Below, one piece after another: positions 1 to 5,473 of a stretch of 6,618 bases of DNA (position 1 is the first letter of the stretch; every line of letters starts with the position of its first letter). Origin of the DNA: Betaproteobacteria bacterium (lineage in GTDB: Bacteria > Pseudomonadota > Gammaproteobacteria > Burkholderiales > Burkholderiaceae_D); assembly GCA_015655165.1 (NCBI GenBank), contig JAATFN010000213.1:1-6618 (forward strand), in the 5' to 3' direction. Under the pieces are notes generated by a model. It searched no databases, had not been told where the DNA came from, and saw nothing but the letters and a program-made list of their open reading frames with translations. The translations under genes were made by a program, and so were the position numbers.

Positions 1-1143
1 AAAGATACAGAAAGCGGTCTGACCGATCTGCAGCAACGCACCCATGCCTGGTTGCAGTCTTTACTGGACATCCAGCAACAAACGGGCGACTCGGTCGAGT
101 TTCTGGAAAACGTCAAAGTCGACCTTTTCCCCGACTCAGTCTATGTCTTTACCCCGAAGTCGAAGATTATTGCTTTACCACGGGGCGCCACCGCACTGGA
201 TTTTGCGTACAACATCCATACCGATATTGGAGACCAGACCACCTCGGCGATTGTCAATAACGAAGCAGTACCATTGCGTACAGAATTACACAATGGCGAC
301 ATTATCGAAATTATTACGTCGACAGCATCACGTCCGACACCGATCTGGCTCAATTATGTACGTACCGGCAAGGCACGTTCAGCGATCCGTCATCGCTTGC
401 GTACTGTTAGTGCCGATGAATCGTTGGCACTGGGCAAATATTTGCTTGTGAACGAACTCGCGTCAGTCGGTCTTGAAACTTTGCCGCCAGAGGCCATTAT
501 CGAGCGTTTGTTAAACGAATCCAATGCAAAAACAATGGACGAGCTATATATCGATATCGGCATCGGTAAACGCATGGCGCCTTTGGTTGCCCGTCATATC
601 ATCAGTTTGGTCGATAACAGCTCTGTCGAGATACCACGTACCTACATCAGTACTGCATTGGCGACAACCAAACCGGAGCCTGTCTACATTACCGGTAATG
701 AAGGTGCTTCTGTACAGTTAGCTTCGTGCTGCCAACCGATCCCTGGCGACAGGGTCCGCGGTTATCTGAAGCATGGACAAAATCTGGTGGTTCATCTTGA
801 AGATTGTGAAACAGCCAAACGCTTGCAAGAGAAAGAACCGGAACGCTGGATCGATGTAAAATGGAAATACGATCCGTCACGTCGTTTTGACTGCCGCATC
901 ACCATTCTCATTCACAATCAACGTGGTACGTTAGCACGTATTGCAGCACAAATCGGCGAAGCGGATGCCAATATCTTATCGGTATTGATGGATGATGATG
1001 GCGACCAACTCATCAAATATCTGCGTTTTACCATTCAGGTATCCGACCGTGTCCACTTGGCGCGTGTCATGCGCAATATCCGTACTATCAGTAGTGTTGC
1101 ACGTATCCTTCGCGAACGTAACTCCGGTAGGAACGACCTCTAA
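1..1143 (+). CDS. spoT: Bifunctional (p)ppGpp synthetase/hydrolase SpoT, C-terminal half (5'-truncated by window edge)
   Basis: The reading frame is open from base 1 to the TAA at 1141-1143, giving 380 residues; the N-terminal hydrolase and most of the synthetase domain lie outside the window. The protein makes and degrades the alarmone (p)ppGpp in the stringent response. Seen here, counting from the first codon: the end of the synthetase region (AWLQSLLDIQQQTG, residues 16-29); a TGS domain at about 41-102 with the family stretches DLFPDSVYVFTP, GATALDFAY and HTDIGD; a helical region; a conserved cysteine motif ASCCQPIPGD at 241-250; and a C-terminal ACT domain at about 298-373 ending near VARILRERN. 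From memory it aligns along its length with E. coli SpoT (for example FAKCCRPIPGD and DRVHLANIMRKIR). SpoT is preferred over RelA because of that resemblance and because greB lies next door, a known betaproteobacterial arrangement. A TTG at 52 is internal, not a start. Nothing appears broken. Confidence 0.96.
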   Translation, partial: KDTESGLTDLQQRTHAWLQSLLDIQQQTGDSVEFLENVKVDLFPDSVYVFTPKSKIIALPRGATALDFAYNIHTDIGDQTTSAIVNNEAVPLRTELHNGDIIEIITSTASRPTPIWLNYVRTGKARSAIRHRLRTVSADESLALGKYLLVNELASVGLETLPPEAIIERLLNESNAKTMDELYIDIGIGKRMAPLVARHIISLVDNSSVEIPRTYISTALATTKPEPVYITGNEGASVQLASCCQPIPGDRVRGYLKHGQNLVVHLEDCETAKRLQEKEPERWIDVKWKYDPSRRFDCRITILIHNQRGTLARIAAQIGEADANILSVLMDDDGDQLIKYLRFTIQVSDRVHLARVMRNIRTISSVARILRERNSGRNDL

Positions 1144-1218
1144 ATTGGCCCACAGGTTGCCGTATAACCTTGATTGGACCTTTGCTCCTTGTGCTTTATG
1201 TCTTTTTTAAGTGCCACC
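1144..1218. other. Convergent spoT/greB gap, no clear terminator
   Basis: These 75 bases separate the 3' ends of spoT and greB. The only hairpin I see is short: AGGTT at 1154-1158 pairs with AACCT at 1166-1170 around a 7-base loop, and no T-run follows it on either strand. A six-T run at 1203-1208 lacks an upstream GC-rich stem. Termination here may be Rho-dependent, or the two transcripts may overlap; this is inference. Confidence 0.35.
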
Positions 1219-1782
1219 TCATCGGGATGGCGCAGGATAGGTTACATCCAGAATCGTTAATGTCTCAAGCCCTGCCGGTGTATGCAATACCACCTCGTCA
1301 CCTGCACGCGCTTTAGTCAATGCACGTGCTACAGGTGAAATCCAGCTCACTTTACCATTCAAGGGATCCAACTCGTCAATACCGACAATGGTAATGGTTG
1401 TTTCTTCTGCACGTTGGTTCTCATAAGTGACTGTCGCCCCGAAAAAGATCTGGTCATTGCCATAGTGGACGCTCGGGTCAACCACTTCTGCCTTATCAAG
1501 CCGCTTGGTTAAAAAACGGATGCGCCGGTCAATCTCACGCAAACGACGTTTACCGTAAATATAGTCACCATTCTCCGAGCGATCTCCATTGGAAGCCGCC
1601 CACGATACAATACGCACGACTTCGGGTCGATCAACATCAATGAGATGCAGCAATTCTTCTTTTATGCGGGCATGACCTGCCGGCGTGATGTAGTTTTTTG
1701 TGCCAGCGGGTATCTCCGGCAAACCAAACTCCTGATCATCGTCATCATCCCCATCCGGCTCTTTTACAAATGCTTTATTCAT
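1219..1782 (-). CDS. greB: Transcription elongation factor GreB
   Basis: GreB enters the RNA polymerase secondary channel and stimulates cleavage of the 3' end of backtracked transcripts, restarting arrested complexes. I take the ATG at 1782, giving 187 residues beginning MNKAFVKE. The frame extends upstream to 1878, but that extra sequence is unlike the family. An AGGGA lies about 12 bases before this ATG, a loose ribosome-binding site. Domains: an acidic, probably flexible leader (residues 8-18, five consecutive Asp); the N-terminal coiled coil at about 30-100, with the tip motif GDRSENGDY at 66-74 carrying the acidic pair D67 and E70 that corresponds to the Mg-coordinating residues of Gre factors; then KRRLREIDRRIRFLTKRL at 78-95, which is characteristic of GreB rather than GreA; and a C-terminal FKBP-like domain at about 106-187 (IFFGATV, ISPVARAL, GDEVVLHTP). 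The gene is convergent with spoT and divergent from the methylglyoxal synthase gene. Confidence 0.95.
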   Translation of the reverse strand: MNKAFVKEPDGDDDDDQEFGLPEIPAGTKNYITPAGHARIKEELLHLIDVDRPEVVRIVSWAASNGDRSENGDYIYGKRRLREIDRRIRFLTKRLDKAEVVDPSVHYGNDQIFFGATVTYENQRAEETTITIVGIDELDPLNGKVSWISPVARALTKARAGDEVVLHTPAGLETLTILDVTYPAPSR

Positions 1783-1911
1783 CGCGACATCATATCCCTG
1801 TGTTAAAGTCATTGCCAATGACGTTGTTTTATCCTGACCGCTCTGTATATTGCGGCACATTGCAAAAAGGCAATACAATCGATATCCGGTTCCAACCCAT
1901 CATCGTACACC
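1783..1911. promoter_or_regulatory. Divergent greB/mgsA promoter region (candidate overlapping promoters)
   Basis: Both genes are transcribed away from this 129-base gap, so at least one promoter is expected here. On the plus strand, TTGTTT at 1824-1829 and TATATT at 1846-1851 are spaced by 16 bases, a plausible sigma-70 pair for mgsA that leaves a leader of about 50 bases. On the minus strand, TTGCCT (1873-1868) and TATACA (1849-1844) are spaced by 18 bases, a weaker candidate for greB. The two -10 candidates overlap. A small inverted repeat, ATTGC at 1859-1863 and GCAAT at 1870-1874 with a 6-base A-rich loop, lies between the mgsA promoter candidate and its ATG. These are eye-matched motifs only. 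Confidence 0.35.
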
Positions 1912-2826
1912 ATGTCATCACACCTACCCAATTATAGAATTGGCTTGGCAGCCAACCGCGCGCATCAGGATGTAACAGACTCCGCACTGGCGCAATTATT
2001 CAATGGCTCGCGCGCGCATATTGAGCACTTGCAACCCGAATTAATTGTTGTAGGGCGCACCCTGGATGCCATGGTACAGCTGGATTTACTCCCTGGCTAT
2101 GAACGTATCGAACGGTTCCCGTATGGCCGTCATGGTGGTCTGATGAAGCTGGTCTCGCGTGTGGTTGATACAGATCCCCACCGTAAACTCGATGCGGTGA
2201 TTTATCTGATCGACCCTGTCGACCCTTCTTCCACATTCCCCGAAGCGATAGCATTAAAACGCCAGTGTGTCATTCACGGCAAACCCTTCTTGTCGACCTT
2301 GGCAGGTGCACGCGAATGGCTCGAACTGGAAAACATCGCCAACGGTGCGGCACATGATCCGATGTTTAATGCCATGTTTGCATTAGACAGCCAGGGTATT
2401 GCCTTGATTGCCCACGATGCAAAAAAAGCACGCATGATCGAATTGGCTGAACGTCACTTTGATGTGCTGGACCGCTTTGCGTTTCGTTGTGCAACAGGCA
2501 CCACAGGCGGTTTATTAAACGAACTGGCAGTTAAAATCAAAGGCGAAAGCGGCCGCAATTGGGTCAAACCGTATTTAAGCGGGCCCTTAGGCGGAGATGC
2601 CCAAATTGCCGAATTGATTCTGGAGCGCCAATGCCAGCGTGTGTTATTTTTAGAAGATCCACACGTCGCACGCCAACATGAAGCCGACATCCAGTTACTG
2701 GAGCGTGCCGCACGTACGGTCACCGACTTTGCATCGTGTATGAGTGACGAACAATGGGGAGACCGCTGGCTATCACAATTAAAATGGCGCCACGACCTGA
2801 CACTGGCAGACAATAAGCAGCAGTAA
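1912..2826 (+). CDS. mgsA: Methylglyoxal synthase-like protein with two tandem MGS-like domains, the first degenerate
   Basis: Methylglyoxal synthase converts dihydroxyacetone phosphate to methylglyoxal and phosphate, a cytosolic bypass of lower glycolysis. The protein has 304 residues, about twice the usual single-domain length (E. coli MgsA is about 152). Residues about 160-300 match the active enzyme: AHDAKK at 167-172 (H168, D169, K172), the phosphate loop ATGTTGG at 194-200, SGPLGGD at 223-229 with the catalytic-base equivalent D229, LEDP at 247-250 (D249), and QHEAD at 255-259 (H256, D259). Residues about 8-142 follow the same strand and helix order (GLAANRAHQD, LIVVGRTLDAM, PYGRHGG, VIYLIDPVDP, GKPFLST), but the TGTTG, GGD and HD positions are replaced, so this half is probably non-catalytic. 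ATG 1912 is the only plausible start: an in-frame stop lies at 1819-1821, no ATG or GTG lies between, and the next in-frame ATG is at codon 54. No Shine-Dalgarno sequence is visible. The family call is firm; the activity and the role of the first half are inferred. Confidence 0.87.
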   Translation: MSSHLPNYRIGLAANRAHQDVTDSALAQLFNGSRAHIEHLQPELIVVGRTLDAMVQLDLLPGYERIERFPYGRHGGLMKLVSRVVDTDPHRKLDAVIYLIDPVDPSSTFPEAIALKRQCVIHGKPFLSTLAGAREWLELENIANGAAHDPMFNAMFALDSQGIALIAHDAKKARMIELAERHFDVLDRFAFRCATGTTGGLLNELAVKIKGESGRNWVKPYLSGPLGGDAQIAELILERQCQRVLFLEDPHVARQHEADIQLLERAARTVTDFASCMSDEQWGDRWLSQLKWRHDLTLADNKQQ

Positions 2827-2867
2827 ACCAGGCACACGCATCACATCGCTGTCTTTTATCACACCTG

Positions 2868-4208
2868 TTAATGCGATAGATGGGGTTGTCCGGCGACTTC
2901 CTCATCAACTTCGTTTTGCAACAATCCCATATTGACCGAAATAGTGTTACTCCAGAGAAATGCTTCGCGCTCGATCTCGAAGAACGCGTCAGCGGAAAGC
3001 TGCAATGTGAATAATGCATCGACAATATGCGTGCGCATTTCCTCAGGCTTCTCTGTGTATTCAACAAGCTTTAACCATTGTCCGTAAAATCCGCTGCGGT
3101 ACTGTAATGCGGCCTGAATCTCTTCACTGACATGGATTTGCTTTAACACAGCGTCCATATCCATACCAAAAAGCGTATCAACCAAGGACATGATGCCCAC
3201 AGTAAACGCCTCTTCAGCTATTTTTGGGCGGCCTTTGGCCAAACGTTCGGCGAGCAACTCCAGCATTTTTCCCCGGGTAGCAGCCAAAATCAATAATGGC
3301 GACAGTTGTTCACCTGACGCCAGGTCAATATTGTTAAACAGCAGTACTTGCAACCAGCGTCGTAATTGCCGATGACCCAGTACCAGTAAGGCTTTACCTA
3401 GAGAATTTATCTTTGCAGACGCACCATTGATCGGTGTATTGACAAGCTTTAACAACGTCGTACTCAATGCAGCGTCTGTTTTGATATAACGCACAATGTC
3501 ATGATTATCGGCATTACGAACAAGCATCATTAACAGGTTCATGATGACATTTTTAGAAGCAGACAGCTTCTTGCCATGCAAAATAACCGGCGTGGCAAAA
3601 TAGTATCCCTGAAAATAATCAAAACCACACAGCAGGCAATCATTAAATTGCTCGATCGTTTCGACTTTTTCTGCAAGAATAATTTTTTGGGTTTTTTTGA
3701 AATGCACTGACATGTGCTGCAGTTCATCGATGCTTTGCAACGAAACATCTACCTTGACGATGCTGACAAACGGCAAGAGTTTTTCAATATCCGGCGAAAT
3801 CGCGACAACATCATCTAGTGCAAAGATATAGCCTTCTTTACCCAATGCTGCTACACGACTGAGCAAGGCAGGCGTGACTTCGACCGTTTCCAAAATCTCC
3901 AGCACAACCTGATCGCTGGGCAGCACATGGATGAAGTCACTCATCAACACATTGATATCGACGTTGATAAAGCCACGTAAACCACCAATTACATTGGCCA
4001 GACCAATTTCCGCCGCATGTGCGATTACCGCTGTTGTCGCAGATAGATCATTGGTGATATTGGCCTGATTTGCTGCTGTACTTCGAAACAGCAACTCATA
4101 ACCGACTAGCGTTTGTTCACGATTTAAAATTGGCTGGCGTGCCAAAAAGAATTCTTGCGTCGGGAGGAAATCTGCCCCCATCCCGCCATGTATCCGCATG
4201 TATGTCAT
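2868..4208 (-). CDS. EAL and HDOD domain signalling protein (YuxH-like)
   Basis: The 446-residue cytosolic protein has no signal peptide or membrane segment. The N-terminal half (about 20-210) is a divergent EAL domain, the fold of cyclic-di-GMP phosphodiesterases: FFLARQPI, YELLFR at 37-42 in place of EALxR, FINVD at 80-84, LEILE at 103-107, LDD at 131-133, VKVD at 151-154, AEKVET at 179-184 and FQGYYFATP at 199-207. Most metal-binding and catalytic positions remain (E38, N82, E104, D132, K152, E180, E183, Q200), but the loop that normally reads DFGTG is DDVVAIS, so enzymatic activity is doubtful. The C-terminal half (about 220-420) is an HDOD domain (IVRYIKTDAALSTTLLKLVN, LGKALLVLGHRQLRRWLQ, AFTVGIMSLVDTLFGM), a non-hydrolytic relative of HD domains found in signalling proteins. 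The start is uncertain: ATGs at 4208, 4199 and 4181 are all in frame before the conserved region and none has a good ribosome-binding site. The gene lies 101 bases downstream of rlmJ on the same strand, possibly with its own promoter. The family is clear; target and ligand are unknown. Confidence 0.9.
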   Translation of the reverse strand: MTYMRIHGGMGADFLPTQEFFLARQPILNREQTLVGYELLFRSTAANQANITNDLSATTAVIAHAAEIGLANVIGGLRGFINVDINVLMSDFIHVLPSDQVVLEILETVEVTPALLSRVAALGKEGYIFALDDVVAISPDIEKLLPFVSIVKVDVSLQSIDELQHMSVHFKKTQKIILAEKVETIEQFNDCLLCGFDYFQGYYFATPVILHGKKLSASKNVIMNLLMMLVRNADNHDIVRYIKTDAALSTTLLKLVNTPINGASAKINSLGKALLVLGHRQLRRWLQVLLFNNIDLASGEQLSPLLILAATRGKMLELLAERLAKGRPKIAEEAFTVGIMSLVDTLFGMDMDAVLKQIHVSEEIQAALQYRSGFYGQWLKLVEYTEKPEEMRTHIVDALFTLQLSADAFFEIEREAFLWSNTISVNMGLLQNEVDEEVAGQPHLSH

Positions 4209-4261
4209 AGGTAACGGACAACATTGGCGATGCGAGACCAGCCATCATCAAACACAAAGCG

Positions 4262-4275
4262 ATTATATATATAAT
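4262..4275 (-). promoter_or_regulatory. Candidate -10 / AT palindrome upstream of the EAL-HDOD gene
   Basis: ATTATATATATAAT is a perfect 14-base palindrome in the rlmJ to EAL-HDOD gap. On the minus strand it ends in a consensus TATAAT about 50 bases before the farthest ATG at 4208. I see no matching -35 box at 16-18 bases. It could be a -10 element dependent on an activator, or simply an AT-rich stretch. Confidence 0.3.
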
Positions 4276-4309
4276 TCTTCATGACTCTGCTCATCGTGTG
4301 ATTACTTTA

Positions 4310-5197
4310 CTACAGCCCACCACTTTCCAGCTCGAACGCAGCACCAGCATCCTCAGCGAGGAGATCCACCAAGTAAGGCATCATTTTTTTCAAATCAGCT
4401 TCCAGCGTCCAGGGCGGATTCAAAATAAACATACCACTACTGGATAAACCAAAACCGTCCGGTGAAGGTGTGCTAATGGACAAGCTTACATTTAACCATG
4501 ATTTTGCACCCAGATTTTTTAATTTTTCCGGGAGCTGTTTGGAACCGATACGCTGCAAAATCGGATACCAGACAGCATAAGTCCCTGTCGGAAAGCGCTT
4601 GATTGCATCTTTGACTGTCTCGACAACATATTGATAGTCTTTTTTATCTTCATATGGCGGGTCAATTAAGACTAGCGCACGACGTGAAGGTGGCGGCAAC
4701 AAGGCTTTCAAGCCTTGGAAACCGTCACCACGCTGCACTAGAACACGCGTACCGCGCACAGTTGGGCGCTGCCCTTGCTCGCGTGCATGGGCAGCCAGTT
4801 TACGGAAATTTTCGTCGAGAATTTTGACTTCCGCCGGATGCAATTCGAATAGTCGCAAGCGATCTTGCTCACGGGAAATTTTTTCCGCGCAGTAAGGAGA
4901 CCCCGGGTAGTAGCGTAACTTGCCGCTCGGATTCATATCTTTGATCAACTTGACATAATCGGCCAAGGGCGCCGGCAGATCTGTTTTACCCCACAGTTTG
5001 GCAATGCCGGTTTCATACTCGGCATTTTTGCTGGCATACCCGCCGTCTAATGCGTATACACCTGCACCAGCATGGGTATCAACCACCATGTAAGGGGTAT
5101 CCTTCTGGTTCATATAACGCAACAGCATGATCGTCACTGTGTGCTTTAACACATCAGCATGGTTGCCAGCATGGAAGGCATGGCGGTAGCTCAGCAT
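4310..5197 (-). CDS. rlmJ: 23S rRNA (adenine(2030)-N(6))-methyltransferase RlmJ
   Basis: RlmJ transfers a methyl group from S-adenosylmethionine to N6 of A2030 in 23S rRNA, acting on free rRNA before full assembly. The 295-residue protein begins MLSYRHAFHAGNHADVLKHT, the family's hallmark N-terminus, with Y4, H6 and K18 in place. The SAM-binding motif DTHAGAG is at 40-46, then PGSPY at 98-102, FELHPAE at 117-123, and the catalytic N6-adenine methyltransferase motif DPPY at 179-182 (IDPPYEDKKDYQY). It is slightly longer than the E. coli enzyme (about 280), apparently through an insertion around residues 139-151 before the QRGDGFQGLKA stretch. The ATG at 5197 is fixed by the conserved N-terminus; a weak AAGAG lies about 8 bases upstream. 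The gene stands upstream of the EAL-HDOD gene and divergent from the FUSC gene; no functional link to either is evident. Confidence 0.96.
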   Translation of the reverse strand: MLSYRHAFHAGNHADVLKHTVTIMLLRYMNQKDTPYMVVDTHAGAGVYALDGGYASKNAEYETGIAKLWGKTDLPAPLADYVKLIKDMNPSGKLRYYPGSPYCAEKISREQDRLRLFELHPAEVKILDENFRKLAAHAREQGQRPTVRGTRVLVQRGDGFQGLKALLPPPSRRALVLIDPPYEDKKDYQYVVETVKDAIKRFPTGTYAVWYPILQRIGSKQLPEKLKNLGAKSWLNVSLSISTPSPDGFGLSSSGMFILNPPWTLEADLKKMMPYLVDLLAEDAGAAFELESGGL

Positions 5198-5286
5198 AAT
5201 TTAACTCTTAACACGACGTATGGACGGAAAATCCGCAAATCAGGACTCTATGGTAAGGCGCCATTTTACAAGGATGTTGTTACAAA

Positions 5287-5310
5287 AGATATTGGCCAAT
5301 AACAATATCT
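5287..5310. repeat. Inverted repeat with nested palindrome, possible operator
   Basis: AGATATTG (5287-5294) and CAATATCT (5303-5310) are perfect 8-base inverted arms around an 8-base spacer. Overlapping them is the perfect 12-base palindrome TATTGGCCAATA (5290-5301). The site sits about 90 bases upstream of the rlmJ start and 165 bases upstream of the FUSC start. No T-run follows, so it is not a terminator; a binding site for a dimeric regulator is possible. Confidence 0.35.
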
Positions 5311-5417
5311 CCAGCCTGTTTGACCAAGCAGTAAAACTAAACGCAAAAGCACCCTTTAATCGCCCTGTATGTCCTGTTGTTTTCACCGGAAGAATGCTTG
5401 TAGTAGTGCCCTGGAAA

Positions 5418-5452
5418 CGGGACAATAATCTTTGGTCCTGCCCTTATTCCCG
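5418..5452 (+). repeat. Imperfect hairpin in the FUSC gene leader
   Basis: CGGG (5418-5421) and AATAA (5424-5428) pair with TTATT (5444-5448) and CCCG (5449-5452), leaving a 2-base bulge and a 15-base loop. A competing small stem, GGAC (5420-5423) with GTCC (5436-5439), shares the left arm. It ends 21 bases before the FUSC ATG and could affect translation or be incidental. Confidence 0.25.
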
Positions 5453-5473
5453 CTACCTACAATAGATAACCTG

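Larger units (their letters stand above)
5198..5473. other. Divergent rlmJ/FUSC intergenic region
   Basis: This is the largest gene-free stretch in the window and should hold the promoters for rlmJ (minus) and the FUSC gene (plus). Candidate promoter elements are weak: on the plus strand TTGTAG (5398-5403) and GACAAT (5421-5426) are spaced by 17 bases, about 48 bases before the FUSC ATG; on the minus strand a TAAAAT-like -10 near 5270 has no good -35. Two inverted repeats are listed separately. An open frame at 5220-5465 encodes 81 residues without recognisable domains or a ribosome-binding site and is not called as a gene. Confidence 0.5.

Noticed and set aside
44..451. Overlapping open frame of 135 residues inside spoT
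   Set aside because: The SpoT frame is strongly conserved here; this frame gives a low-complexity Ser/Arg-rich product typical of a shadow.
1154..1170. Hairpin AGGTT/AACCT as the spoT or greB terminator
   Set aside because: The stem is only 5 pairs and no T-run follows on either strand.
1783..1878. N-terminal extension of GreB by 32 residues
   Set aside because: The family starts at MNKAFVKE; the extension runs across the intergenic promoter region and resembles no Gre sequence.
2827..2867. Terminator between mgsA and the EAL-HDOD gene
   Set aside because: Only CAGG (2829-2832) and CCTG (2864-2867) pair, with a very long loop; the repeated ATCACA is direct rather than inverted and has no T-run.
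5220..5465. Open frame of 81 residues between rlmJ and the FUSC gene
   Set aside because: No ribosome-binding site and no recognisable domain or membrane pattern; it spans the expected promoter region and both inverted repeats.
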